Source: Mixophyes australis
Lineage: Eukaryota > Chordata > Amphibia > Anura > Limnodynastidae
Direction: 5' to 3'
DNA: 64,000 nucleotides
NCBI GenBank assembly: GCA_036250195.1
Contig: JAVHZZ010000006.1
Location: 78,701,369 to 78,765,368, forward strand
Positions 31,216-43,700 of this stretch are shown here, piece after piece. The position numbers and the translations under genes are program-made. The notes under the pieces are model-generated. The model had not been told where the DNA came from. It saw only the letters and a list, made by a program, of their open reading frames with translations, and did no database searches. Within the stretch, counting starts at the first letter, position 1. Every line of letters begins with the position of its first letter.

Positions 31216-31443
31216 GTCTATGGGGTGACACATATGTGTTTGTTTTCTGCACTAAGTGGGTTTTCTCACAAGTGTATGAAAATGCACAGTTAGACAAACA
31301 TTGGACTACATTGGATTACTTCCAGGAATAAGCTATATCTGCAACAGTCTATTTCTGCAATACTTGTCTGTCTATTCGGAACACTTCAAATAGGAAATTC
31401 TTCAAAATCCCCTAACTTTTTTGCTTTTACTCCTTTTATCACA

Positions 31444-31806
31444 ATGTTTAACACATTGCTTTTCTTGGTCTATTTTCATGGCATTTTCTTTTGGACTGTA
31501 TCATCTTTCACCCCTCCATCAACACAAACATCTGTCCACATTGCACCTGCATTACTCCACTCACCACTAGTCAACACCCATGAACTGTTGTCCTATTTAT
31601 TATCTCTAACAAGTACAGCCTCCACCTGTCGCCAGAAAATAAAAAGTCACACATCTTACAATCCCCTTACCTATCTTTCACTCACTCTGCTTCTATTAGC
31701 CGGTGATATATCACCTAATCCAGGTCCCCCACACACGCATAAAGAGCACTACCACTCTATAGCAAACCTCAAACACATCACCTGTCGTCCATCCAAAGTC
31801 CTTTAA
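31444..31806 (+). pseudogene. L2 ORF N-terminal segment with NPGP motif
   Basis: A 120-codon open frame with a hydrophobic start and a hydrophobic stretch before GDISPNPGP (31702-31728). This motif sits just in front of the endonuclease in L2/CR1-type proteins. It has the NPGP core of 2A-like peptides, but Ser in place of the usual Glu. The frame stops before the endonuclease, which continues in another frame (KCALWNARSVCNKL from 31805). Confidence 0.6.
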
Positions 31807-32460
31807 ATGTGCCCTTTGGAATGCACGCTCTGTTTGTAACAAACTTGCCTTCATTCATGATCTCTTCCCCTCAAAAAAAACTCAACCTTCTGGCAATAAC
31901 AGAAACATGGCTCATGCAACCAGACACTGCCTCAGCTGCAGCACTTTCACATGGTGGCCTCCATCTCACCCACACCTCCAGACCTGAAGGCAGACAAGGA
32001 GGTGGGGTTGGACTACTGCTCTCCCCACAGTGCACGTTCACATTTCTACCAAATGTCCTATCACTCACGTTCACGTCTTTTGAAGTACATGCTATTCGCA
32101 TTTTTAATCCATTCTCTCTACATGTTGCGGTGATCTATTGTCCCTCTGGAGCACACAAACAATTTGTTGAGGATTTCGCTGCATGGCTCCCTCACTTCTT
32201 ATCTGCAGACATCCCCACCCTCATCCTGGGTGATGTCAACATCCCCATTGATAACCCACCTTCCAAAGCTGCTTCCAAACTACTCTCTCTAACCTCCTCA
32301 CTTGACCTCTCCCAGTGGATTGAATCATCTACTCATCAGGATGGCCACTGCCTTGATCTTGTTTTCTCTAGACTATGCTCAGTTTCTAATTTTCTTAACA
32401 CACCCTTCCCCCTCTTGATCATCACCTTATCAGCTACACAATCACCCCCACTGCTCTAAC
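31790..32460 (+). pseudogene. L2 APE-type endonuclease (frameshifted)
   Basis: WNARSV (Asn), an A8 run with a frameshift, then ITETWL (catalytic Glu, about 31890), GGGVGLLLS, VIYCPSG, LILGDVNIPID (Asp/Asn, about 32223-32250), DLVFSRL and, in another frame, DHHLI (catalytic His). All main blocks of the apurinic-endonuclease fold are recognisable. It would nick the target to prime reverse transcription. Confidence 0.85.
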
Positions 32461-32587
32461 CTCTCTACTGTCTATCTCTACCAAGCCTCCTCATACCCGC
32501 AGAAATCTTAATTCTATTAATCTTCAACAATTTTCCACCTCTCTCCAACACCTTCTCTCCCCTATCTCTACATTCTCCTCCCCTGAG

Positions 32588-34670
32588 ATGGCAGTACCTC
32601 ATTTTCACCAAACCTTAGCAACGGCCCTTGATGAAGTGGCTCCAGCGACACTACATACTACACGTCAACTTCGATGTCAACCGTGGCACACTACAGCAAC
32701 GCAAAATCTTCAAAAACTTTCCCGTAAAGCAGAACGTCACTGGCGTAAATCTCGCACCTCTAATGACTTTTTCACATACACTTCTGTCTACCGCTCCTAT
32801 CGAAATGCTCTAAGCACTGCAAACCAAACATATTTCCAATCTCTTATCTATGGTCAGGCCTCTAACCCCAAATGCCTTTTCAATACATTTAAATCTGTTC
32901 TCAATCCTCCCACCCCAAACCCTCTGTCTACTATCAGTGCCCAGGATCTTATTATACTTCAAGGACAAGATTGATAAGATCAGACTAGAAATGGTATCCT
33001 CTTCCTTGACAAGCAATCAGCTCAATTCCTTCCCACTACCCTCTGACACCCTCTCTTCATTTGACCCCACAAATGAAGAGGAAATTTCTACTCTCTTCTT
33101 ATCTTCCTACTATACCTCCTGTCCTCTTGATCCTATTCCCTCGCAAATTGGTAGATTCCTGTCTCCTGTGCTCATTTCACCTCTAACTAAAATTTGTAAT
33201 CTCTCGCTCTCTACTGGCATCTTTCCATCACTATACAAGCACGCAGTGATTACTCCTATTCTAAAAAAGCAAACTCTCCCTCAAATTACCATCCCATATC
33301 ACAGCTCCTGTGCCCCTCCAAGCTTCTAGAGAGACTTGCATACACTCGCCTCACACACTTCCTTTCCACAAACAACCTGTTGGATCCTCTTCAGCCTGGC
33401 TTTCGTTCTCAACACTCCACAGAGACTGCGTTGACTAAGGTTATCAATGATCTGATCGCTGCTAAAACGAAATGCCATTACTCTCTCCTAATTCTCCTGG
33501 ATCTCTCGGCTGCAGTTGACACCGTTGACCACTCTCTTCTCATAGAAACGCTGCAATCCCTAAGTCTTCAAGACACTGTTCAATCCTGGTTCTCCTCCTA
33601 CCTTTCTAATTGCTCTTTCACTGTTAATTTCTCTGCGGCCACCTCTGCTCCACTTCCTTTATCAGTTGGAGTACCGCAAGGCTCAGTGCTAGGTCTTCTG
33701 CTGTTCTCTATCTATACTGCTTCTCTTGGAAATCTAATAAGTTCCTTTGGATTTCAGTATCATCTCTATGTGGATGATACCCAAATTTATCTATCCTCTC
33801 CTGATCTCTCGACATCTGTGTTGTCCTCTGTAACTGACTGTCTTTCTAACCATTTCATCTCGGATGTCCTCTCGCCAACTCAAACTTAATCTTTCTAAAA
33901 CAGTTAATAATATTCCCACCCACCAACAAGAGCATACCTGACATTTCTATCTCTGTTGATAACATGACCATTAATCCCACCCCACAAGCTCGCTGCCTAG
34001 GTGTAATCCTTGACTCACACCTATCCTTTGTTCCCCACATTGACTCTGTATCTAAATCCTGTTACATACATCTAAAAAACATTTCCAGAATTCGCACATC
34101 TCACGCAAGACACTGCAAATTTAATTCATGCATTTATTATCTCCCACATTGACTATTGCAATTCCCTCCTTACTGGTCTTCCCCAAAACAGACTCAAACC
34201 CCTACAATCTATTTTGCATGCTGCGGCAAGATTGATTTTCCTTGCAAATCGTTAGTCCTCTGTTGAATCACTCTGTATGTCTCTACACTGGTTGCCTGTT
34301 TTCTACCGAATCCAATATAAAATACTTTTACTAACCTACAAGGCCATCAACAAAGCTGCACCAACATACATCTCCTCTCTTGTCTCAATATATCTCCCAA
34401 CTCGGCAACTGCGTTCTGCACAAGATCTGCGTCACTCATCCACCCTTATTACATCCTCCCATTCCCGGTTACAGGACTGCACCCATTCTATGGAACTCTC
34501 TCCCTCGCACAATAAGACTCTCCTCTGTTCTACAAACTTTCAAGCGTTCTCTGAAAACTCACCTCTTCAGACAAGCTTACAATATTCCTCAACCACCCTC
34601 TTAACCTCACTACATTACCCTATTACCACCCGTTATACAATTTCACACAAGACATCTACAAGACAATGAC
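32588..34670 (+). pseudogene. L2 reverse transcriptase (several frameshifts)
   Basis: A linker (32588-32974) is followed by an RT lead-in ([21 protein letters not shown], about 33200), [37 protein letters not shown] (first palm motif, Asp), [16 protein letters not shown] and [10 protein letters not shown] (active site with V for A, about 33768). The remaining thumb and C-terminus (LGVILDSHLSF, SLHWLPVFYRIQYKILL, KAAPTYISSL) lie in other frames to 34600. Inactive. Confidence 0.85.
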
Positions 34671-34935
34671 CAACATTGTTGTGTGACAGGATCATTTAGC
34701 TTATGAGTCACTTTTACCTTTGCAGCCTGGCTGGGCCGAAATGCAAAATGTAGACTTAGCCTTAGTCTCATGTGTCAAATTCCCATTGTCCCATAGATTG
34801 TAAGCTTGCGAGCAGGGCCTTCTCACCTCTTTGTCTGTTTTACCCAGTTTGTTTATTAGTTTACTATGTTTGTCCCCAATTGTAAAGCGCTACGGAATAT
34901 GTTGGCGCTATATAAATAAATTATGATGATGATAA

Positions 34936-35114
34936 ACCTTCATCCTTTTCTGCCTGTTGGATAAGTCCTTGGACATGTTTTGCCACAAGCAGGGATGTGA
35001 TCTGTAGAACCTCAAAAATTTTCATGTGCTCTACATTCTTAGCAGAAGACATGATGAAATTTCTGAAAAAAAAGACAAAACTCATATCTAAACAAAGTCA
35101 GATGTAATAGTGAT
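34936..35114. other. Short unassigned stretch
   Basis: Nothing recognised between the L2 tail and the second Ngaro remnant. Confidence 0.3.
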
Positions 35115-36110
35115 GAAAGGAGGTATAGAAATTGTGAAATTCGTTCAGAAAGTACTTCAACCGGAATTAAAAGTTTCAAAGCTCTGCAAAAACAACCACC
35201 ATGGACGAATGCTAATGGCAAATGAATGTTCGTCCACTATGCAGCTAGAACTGTCTTCCCAGGAAAATCGGGTTGCTGAGGAGGAAGGCATTATGATGGT
35301 TGTCCCTTATGCCCTTTTGTCTGCCGAAATGGCATCGACGGTTCCCCACGATATACTGGTCTTGCACTTCGTAGGTAATGACATTGGCTTTACTGATCTC
35401 CATTAGGGAGGATCTGTGTGTCATTCTAGCACAATGACCAGTGGTAGATTTGTGCTGTCCAATCTTATTCCCCAACTATCCTGGAAGGTCGCCATCCTCG
35501 CCCCCGTTTTTTAAGTACTCTCCGTAGAAAGGTTAACAGGTCCACGGGGCATTTTTATTAGATCCCTAGGGGGTATGGTCATTGCCCATCCTTTGATGAC
35601 AGCAAAACGCAAACACCTATTTAGGCCCGATGGGTTTCTCCTGAGGGATGAGGGGATACGGATCTTTATAGAACATATTTATTGGCGACTGCAGTCTTTA
35701 GTGAGTTCATATGGTGGCGGGCTGTGAGTCCTTTAAAGGTTCACAGCTTTTGGGCAGGAGAGCATTGCAGTCAGCAACTAATTAATACAGTGTTACCGCT
35801 GGTTGGCTGCAGGTCACTACCCCTTTCGAAGCAACCTGACTCTTGGTCGTTTTGTGTGGAGGATCCCTTGACTTGCTTTGTGTGGGCACGTCATTGTTGA
35901 GTCCTGAAGGGGAGTAGTTACTTTGATGTAAGATTTAGCCCCGGACAATCGTAAAGGATTATATCATGGGACCAGCGTTGTAATTGCAATCTGAAATTCC
36001 ACTGATTAGTTTTAGCTGACTGCCTCCACCATATATATTTAATTGTGTTTTAATAAACTGTGACCTTTTGCAAAATTTAAACTTGTGTCCGTGTGGTTAT
36101 TATGATATTA
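35115..36110 (+). mobile_element. Decayed Ngaro 3' end with SGNH-hydrolase remnant
   Basis: Plus frames give DILVLHFVGNDIG (block III), then in other frames RSLGGMVIAHP, HLFRPDGFLLRDEG (block V without the His) and IEHIYWRL, in the same order as the hydrolase of the element at 7606-8189. The 3' non-coding part shares AGGTCACTACCCC, a CCACCATA motif, TTTTAATAAA and GTGTCCGTGTG with 8220-8550. No RT or recombinase precedes it. Confidence 0.65.
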
Positions 36111-38200
36111 AATTAGTAATTTGAAGGAGGTTTGGGTGCATGAAAGTGGAGACATTAACACTATGCAGTTTATAAAATTATTTAACAACCAATGCACATA
36201 GATCAATGTCCCAGAAAGGAACAGATTGCGCACATCCTGATGGTGGCTAAATGTTAATGGTGCAGGGTTAATTTAAATGGAAATCTATCAGAGAATGAAT
36301 GATTGAACATTTGGTAAATACTGTGTCTGAAAAAAGTATTATGTCTTGTATTTTTTTATGTGTCCAGTTTTTAATGGCTTTTTGGAATTTATTCCCATAA
36401 ATGATTTATGTAATATATAGTGAAAGCGGAATAATAAATATGGTCTCAGCTCTTGTGTCCAAAATTCTAAATTTTAGCTGCCCGCATGGATAATGGGTTA
36501 CCAGCAACACCCAGAAGGTAAATACAAACACAGCGATAATCCAAAATCAGTGCCTCAAATATCTTCAAAAAGATAAGGATCAAATGTAGCCTAGAATGAA
36601 TGATTAACCAGACGGATAATTGGAAAACAGCACAGATGACATTTTATTTTTTTTCTTTGCCTTTGCAACCAGTTGGTTCATTGGATAATACATGCAGACG
36701 CTGGGAGAATGTGAAAAAAGCATATTGCACACCCTGTGGGAGATTTTGTTTTTTTTGTTTGTTTAATGATCACCTTTATTGCACCCCCTGTCCCCTGTGA
36801 TGGCTATGGGGTTGACAGTGAGTGGCTGGCTCATGTTTCTGAAAGCCGAAGTGGAGCCTGAGTTCACATGCACTTCCTAGTGCTTAATAGAGCAGAGTGA
36901 GGTTCCTCATAATGGATGGGAAAGCATCGCTGGGCCCCCCAAATAAAATTTTGCTTTGGGGCCTGATGATTGCAGGCTACACCCCTGGCAGTGTCTATGG
37001 GCACCTTAAAAGGGACAGAAAGATACTGTGATAATATATATTTTTTACTTGGTTAAATCCCAGTAGTTTATTATTTACTAAGGAAACTGCACTAACTAAG
37101 CAAATTATTTTAATGTAGAGATCATTCCATAGAAAATGAAGTGCCCTGAATTTGCGTAGTGTGATTGCATCTTATACATTGTTTGTTTATTTGAATTCAC
37201 AAGTTCTCCTCTAATGAAGACGTATTATTCCTTTCAGTGTACTCTAGAGGCCCCCACCCTCCATAATGAAGCTTATTCTCTGCAGCCCAGGGACCAATTA
37301 ATTCTGCAAGAAGCTCTTACAAGAAGGAGCTCAGAACAAGCCCAAACACAGCCAGATATATAGCTAATATTTAACATATGGGTTGCCAGACGATATGTGA
37401 TCACTGCACAACACAGTAGAGTAGTGAAGATAAAATATAATAGAACAATATTTTCTTTCTCACGGTCTATATAATAAACTATATTTATAGACTTTTAACA
37501 CCTATAATACAGATTCCACAATTTAAACAGCAAGTAAGCATTTGCCTAAGTGTCTGTAGGGGCTGATTTATCACTGAGCAAAAAGCCCTATTCTGCTTTT
37601 GCTAACACTGTCCCCTATATATGAAAAGGTTACTACAAGCTATAACTCTGCCAGTGGGGTGGTATGATTTTGTCTTTGTATGTGGAAGCCTATGTAATAG
37701 TATTGCAAGTTCATTGTGCAAAAGCTGTACTGTTATTGCCATCTCACAATAACGAAAACAAATTAAAATTGTTTGTGTTGTCATGGTGGGAAGAAGTTCT
37801 GGGCACAGGTCTGGCCAGCCCAGGCTTTAGTAGGTCGACCTTGGCATTTTGGTGCTTCCTGGTGGCTGACCTACATATAGGCACACTTGCCAACTCTCCC
37901 TGAATGTCAGGGAGACTCCCTATAATAGGGGTGATCTCCCTCACTGCCTGAAGAGTCTGGCATTCTCCCTGATACTGAGCCAGTACAAGACGTGGTTGGC
38001 TTCGCCATCGGTGGCATGATGACACAGTTCAGAAATTGTGTCCTATGTCCATGTATTGATGCCTATGGAGGTGGCCATTTTCATGGATACCAAGATTTAA
38101 TCAAAGACTGACAGGTAAGACAACATGACTTCAGTAATGGAGACAGAAATGTAAAAGACACTTCAGTCTCTAGAGATTTATTAGCTGCTTTTCTTTAACA
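36111..38200. other. No gene recognised
   Basis: AT-rich sequence without defensible coding frames. At about 37880-37990, ACTTGCCAACTCTCCC and TGTCAGGGAGACTCCC resemble the start of the MITE at 38201 (a partial older copy). Confidence 0.4.
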
Positions 38201-38460
38201 CATAGTTGCCTACTCTCCCGATATGTCCGGGAGACTCCCGAATTTCTGGGAGACCTCCTGGGCTCCCGGGAGAGCAGGGCAACCTCCTGGTTCTCGCCCT
38301 CGCAATAGATAAGTGTCATGGGGCGGGGCTTAATAACCAAAATAGTGTGTCATCGTTTAGGGGACGGGGCCAATATGATGCGACTAGTCAAGCACTGCCC
38401 CCGCACACCCACCTATCTTGGGATCTCCCTGAAGCCAATGAGGAAAAGTTGGCAAGTATG
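38201..38460. mobile_element. MITE of the 'GTTGCC...GGCAAGTATG' family
   Basis: Starts CATAGTTGCCTACTCTCCC and ends TTGGCAAGTATG, 260 bp, with a strong CCGGGAGACTCCCG/CTCCCGGGAG palindromic region. A second copy lies at 51445-51735. No transposase. The target duplication is unclear. Confidence 0.7.
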
Positions 38461-40231
38461 CATATAGGGCACAGTCTGTTATCCTGAGGCAAGATGCCAA
38501 CATTAACCCCTTTCATGTATTGGGCTCCGCTCTCCTAAATAACTGCAAGGGGCTTTAACTGTTTGTAATAGATTGGGGAGGAGATAACAGAGCTTTTTAA
38601 CAGAGCTGCAGTGGAGAGTCAGGGTATCTCTAAACAATGTATATTACCTCCATGGTACATATCTATTTCAATTTTGGGGTCTAGTGATCCTTTACAATGT
38701 AACTTCATGGTCATTTGGTGTTTAATCATAAAAAGTCTATGCTTTTCTTAAAAACATATTATAGGTAGTTTTTAGCACTTGTATTTCCAATGTGGTTTTG
38801 TGAGCATGTGTGGATGTGAGTAGTTGGATGAATGGGACATGGTGAGATTTTGTGCTCTAACCCTTCAATGTTGGCAGGTATGCAAATATAGGGTAAGCTT
38901 ACAAGATCATCTGATTAATTAAGAACATCATTTAAAACACGTATAACAGGACTTTGTAAGAAGTTATTCCGTTGAAACACTATCATTGACAAACCCTGTA
39001 ATATCATTTTGTATTATGCATATGATTACTGATTTGATCAGCTAAGCTTACTGTATTGCGTAATCCACACACTACTACGTGGCTGCTGGGAGCCCAGAAT
39101 CTCATGTTTGGCTATGGTGAGAAAGTATTTTTTGCTGTAAGGTTTGAATATAGCTTAAATACAGCTTTTTGAAAAACGGTGCTCACTGTCATCTGTTCCA
39201 TATTAAACATGTGATTGAAATGGATAAAATTTTCTCCTGCATCAATTAAAACTGCAAATGCTCCAGACAAAGCCTTAATGATGCAGACACATATTAGTAA
39301 TGATACTACTGCATCATGCTTGGATTCAGTCAGGCCAGATAGGCATCAACTAGGCATGTGGGGTTGGGCCTCAGGCATTCCTCAGCCCCCAGTCACACAG
39401 ACCTCCTTTTGTTCCAGATCACCAGGTGAAGAAAATATACTCCCATGACACCGCTAAGAAAATAAGTCAGATATGTAAGTTACAAAGTTGCGTGTGTATC
39501 TTCATTTTCATTGACAGAACTATATAAACACATACAGCATTTATATTTAACGTTTACCTGTTAATGCCAACAGTAAGCCTGTGACTACAAGCCTACGTGA
39601 ATGGAAGAATTAATTTGATAGCTCATTTGTTATTACAGTCTCTTTTGTCATTATTTGGATATTTTACCCTATTACATACCTTCCAGCATTTAGAATCCTG
39701 AAAGCGGGACAAAATAAGCTTTCATTCCCCCCCCAAACTCTTTCCGCCAACTTTCCTGTTAAGCCCCTTTCCCTTTGGAGTCTGATGTCCCTCCAAAATC
39801 TGGACCATCAGGAGGTATGCCCTATTACTTAGACCTGTTTTTTTAACATCTGCAAAGTAAAATCACACCACTGTAGTAGTCCTTATTCTAGCTTTTTTTT
39901 CCCTTTTTCCTTAAAAGCTAATTCCACATAATACTGAGAATTCCATAAACTACACACGGTCACAGAATATCAATTACTTATTGTCTGCGTACAAGCCAAT
40001 CCAAGGGTCTCCTGATGCCTCATTCTTGTTCCTGCAGATGTGGGCTTTTTTCAGAGGCTGCTACTTGTCAGTTGGGTGGTATGTAATATTCTATGATAGT
40101 GCATAACTTCTGCAACTTTGTACCTGGAATTTCTAATACCTAAAAGTGTCTTTGTTTTTTTATATTGACCAACAATGTATGCAAATCCTGCTATCAATTC
40201 TTTTTACTCTAGTATTTATATAAATATATAC
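38461..40231. other. No gene recognised
   Basis: Non-coding, AT-rich. Nothing supports an exon, repeat family or RNA gene. Confidence 0.4.
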
Positions 40232-40509
40232 TGTGACAAAATAAGTAACTTACCATGCGTGTCTAGCAGGGACAGACTCCAGGTTGTTGCTGTGATGACA
40301 CTGATAAAACAATGCACCAATCCTAATCAGCTTTATCTAGAGAAACGGGTGGTGTCAAATTTAGGAAAGGAAAGAGATGGGTTTAATATCTATCATTCAG
40401 GATAGAACTGCGGAGGAGACAGATGATCTGTGTTCACCAAGGGAAAAAAAGGACATTTACGTAACTCTTGTTTGCCATCCTGACAATAAAACGGATGTCT
40501 GTTATACCT
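40232..40509 (+). mobile_element. 5' LTR of the composite Gypsy element (truncated)
   Basis: Starts TGTGACAAAATAAGTAACTTACC and shares CCATCCTGACAATAAAA with the LTR at 9065-9469 and AATAAAAC...CTGTTATACC with the 3' LTR at 50122-50284. It is cut in U5 and joined directly to integrase sequence, so primer site, gag, protease and the first half of the integrase are deleted. Confidence 0.75.
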
Positions 40510-40692
40510 GATAATCAAGTAGTGCAGGAGTGTTATATGCTTCTGCCCCAAATAATGTTTGCGGTAAGGGAGGTGCCTCGATCTTCTACAGGCATTAGTC
40601 CTTTTGAGTTACTGTATGGGAGACAGCCAAGAAGAGTGTTGACATGTTAAAAGAAAGGTGGGAACAGACACCAACAGAACCTAACCTGGTGT
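40510..40692 (+). pseudogene. Gypsy integrase fragment upstream of the satellite array
   Basis: MLLPQIMFAVREVP and STGISPFELLYGRQPRRVL are the end of the integrase core and following helix in this Gypsy lineage. The frame then breaks, but KERWEQTPTEPNLVWVID-like sequence runs to the insertion point. The reading resumes at 45681 beyond the array. Confidence 0.8.
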
Positions 40693-40704
40693 GGGTTATA
40701 GACT

Positions 40705-43700
40705 AATACAAAAGTGGAAGCTGCTCAAATCAATTTATAGGCCATAAGAGGTGCTTGAAAGGGTGGGGTTATCCTGCAAGGAACATACACACAACATTTT
40801 TTCCCCCAGCACACTGCTATAGCCAGCAACAGATCTGCCATTTCTACTGTAGATAAAAATGCAAAAGTCTTTGTTGCACACATTTGCAAATGTATGTTTA
40901 AGCCATCCTGCCACGCCAAGGCACTTTTGCTAATGGGATGGTCCTACTCTAAACAATGAGAGTCCCATATATTTGGGCCATACATATGTGTTTTTAAATT
41001 GAGAGCCAACTTACCAAAGAGGTACCCCAGAAGCCTCCAAACAGCAATTCAGTGCCAGAACCCCCTCTCAGCTACTGACACCAACATGCCTCTCAGACAA
41101 ATACAAAAGTGGAAGCTGCTCAAATCAATTTATAGGCCATAAGAGGTGCTTGAAAGGGTGGGGTTATCCTGCAAGGAACATACACACAACATTTTTTCCC
41201 CCAGCACACTGCTATAGCCAGCAACAGATCTGCCATTTCTACTGTAGATAAAAATGCAAAAGTCTTTGTTGCACACATTTGCAAATGTATGTTTAAGCCA
41301 TCCTGCCACGCCAAGGCGCTTTTGCTAATAGGATGGTCCTACTCTAAACAATGAGAGTCCCATATATTTGGGCCATACATGTGTGTTTTTAAATTGAGAG
41401 CCAACTTACCAAAGAGGTACCCCAGAAGCCTCCAAACAGCAATTCAGTGCCAGAACCCCCTCTCAGCTACTGACACCAACATGCCTCTCAGACAAATACA
41501 AAAGTGGAAGCTGCTCAAATCAATTTATAGGCCATAAGAGGTGCTTGAAAGGGTGGGGTTATCCTGCAAGGAACATACACACAACATTTTTTCCCCCAGC
41601 ACACTGCTATAGCCAGCAACAGATCTGCCATTTCTACTGTAGATAAAAATGCAAAAGTCTTTGTTGCACACATTTGCAAATGTATGTTTAAGCCATCCTG
41701 CCACGCCAAGGCGCTTTTGCTAATAGGATGGTCCTACTCTAAACAATGAGAGTCCCATATATTTGGGCCATACATATGTGTTTTTAAATTGAGAGCCAAC
41801 TTACCAAAGAGGTACCCCAGAAGCCTCCAAACAGCAATTCAGTGCCAGAACCCCCTCTCAGCTACTGACACCAACATGCCTCTCAGACAAATACAAAAGT
41901 GGAAGCTGCTCAAATCAATTTATAGGCCATAAGAGGTGCTTGAAAGGGTGGGGTTATCCTGCAAGGAACATACACACAACATTTTTTCCCCCAGCACACT
42001 GCTATAGCCAGCAACAGATCTGCCATTTCTACTGTAGATAAAAATGCAAAAGTCTTTGTTGCACACATTTGCAAATGTATGTTTAAGCCATCCTGCCACG
42101 CCAAGGCGCTTTTGCTAATAGGATGGTCCTACTCTAAACAATGAGAGTCCCATATATTTGGGCCATACATATGTGTTTTTAAATTGAGAGCCAACTTACC
42201 AAAGAGGTACCCCAGAAGCCTCCAAACAGCAATTCAGTGCCAGAACCCCCTCTCAGCTACTGACACCAACATGCCTCTCAGACAAATACAAAAGTGGAAG
42301 CTGCTCAAATCAATTTATAGGCCATAAGAGGTGCTTGAAAGGGTGGGGTTATCCTGCAAGGAACATACACACAACATTTTTTCCCCCAGCACACTGCTAT
42401 AGCCAGCAACAGATCTGCCATTTCTACTGTAGATAAAAATGCAAAAGTCTTTGTTGCACACATTTGCAAATGTATGTTTAAGCCATCCTGCCACGCCAAG
42501 GCGCTTTTGCTAATAGGATGGTCCTACTCTAAACAATGAGAGTCCCATATATTTGGGCCATACATATGTGTTTTTAAATTGAGAGCCAACTTACCAAAGA
42601 GGTACCCCAGAAGCCTCCAAACAGCAATTCAGTGCCAGAACCCCCTCTCAGCTACTGACACCAACATGCCTCTCAGACAAATACAAAAGTGGAAGCTGCT
42701 CAAATCAATTTATAGGCCATAAGAGGTGCTTGAAAGGGTGGGGTTATCCTGCAAGGAACATACACACAACATTTTTTCCCCCAGCACACTGCTATAGCCA
42801 GCAACAGATCTGCCATTTCTACTGTAGATAAAAATGCAAAAGTCTTTGTTGCACACATTTGCAAATGTATGTTTAAGCCATCCTGCCACGCCAAGGCGCT
42901 TTTGCTAATAGGATGGTCCTACTCTAAACAATGAGAGTCCCATATATTTGGGCCATACATATGTGTTTTTAAATTGAGAGCCAACTTACCAAAGAGGTAC
43001 CCCAGAAGCCTCCAAACAGCAATTCAGTGCCAGAACCCCCTCTCAGCTACTGACACCAACATGCCTCTCAGACAAATACAAAAGTGGAAGCTGCTCAAAT
43101 CAATTTATAGGCCATAAGAGGTGCTTGAAAGGGTGGGGTTATCCTGCAAGGAACATACACACAACATTTTTTCCCCCAGCACACTGCTATAGCCAGCAAC
43201 AGATCTGCCATTTCTACTGTAGATAAAAATGCAAAAGTCTTTGTTGCACACATTTGCAAATGTATGTTTAAGCCATCCTGCCACGCCAAGGCGCTTTTGC
43301 TAATAGGATGGTCCTACTCTAAACAATGAGAGTCCCATATATTTGGGCCATACATATGTGTTTTTAAATTGAGAGCCAACTTACCAAAGAGGTACCCCAG
43401 AAGCCTCCAAACAGCAATTCAGTGCCAGAACCCCCTCTCAGCTACTGACACCAACATGCCTCTCAGACAAATACAAAAGTGGAAGCTGCTCAAATCAATT
43501 TATAGGCCATAAGAGGTGCTTGAAAGGGTGGGGTTATCCTGCAAGGAACATACACACAACATTTTTTCCCCCAGCACACTGCTATAGCCAGCAACAGATC
43601 TGCCATTTCTACTGTAGATAAAAATGCAAAAGTCTTTGTTGCACACATTTGCAAATGTATGTTTAAGCCATCCTGCCACGCCAAGGCGCTTTTGCTAATA

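Larger units (their letters stand above)
31430..34935 (+). mobile_element. Long L2-type LINE copy
   Basis: Endonuclease, RT and 3' UTR are all present, with a tail of GTAAAGCGCTACGGAATATG, GGCGCTATATAAATAAATT and ATGATGATG. About 3.5 kb. The coding sequence is interrupted by frameshifts and stops. A second copy of the same subfamily (3' part) is at 54450-55172, nearly identical over 700 bases. Confidence 0.9.

Noticed and set aside
40705..41100. Self-cleaving hammerhead ribozyme in the 395-bp unit, as in some animal circular-RNA retroelements
   Set aside because: I looked for CTGATGA plus GAAA, and their complements, and found no core. Other ribozyme classes could not be tested by eye.
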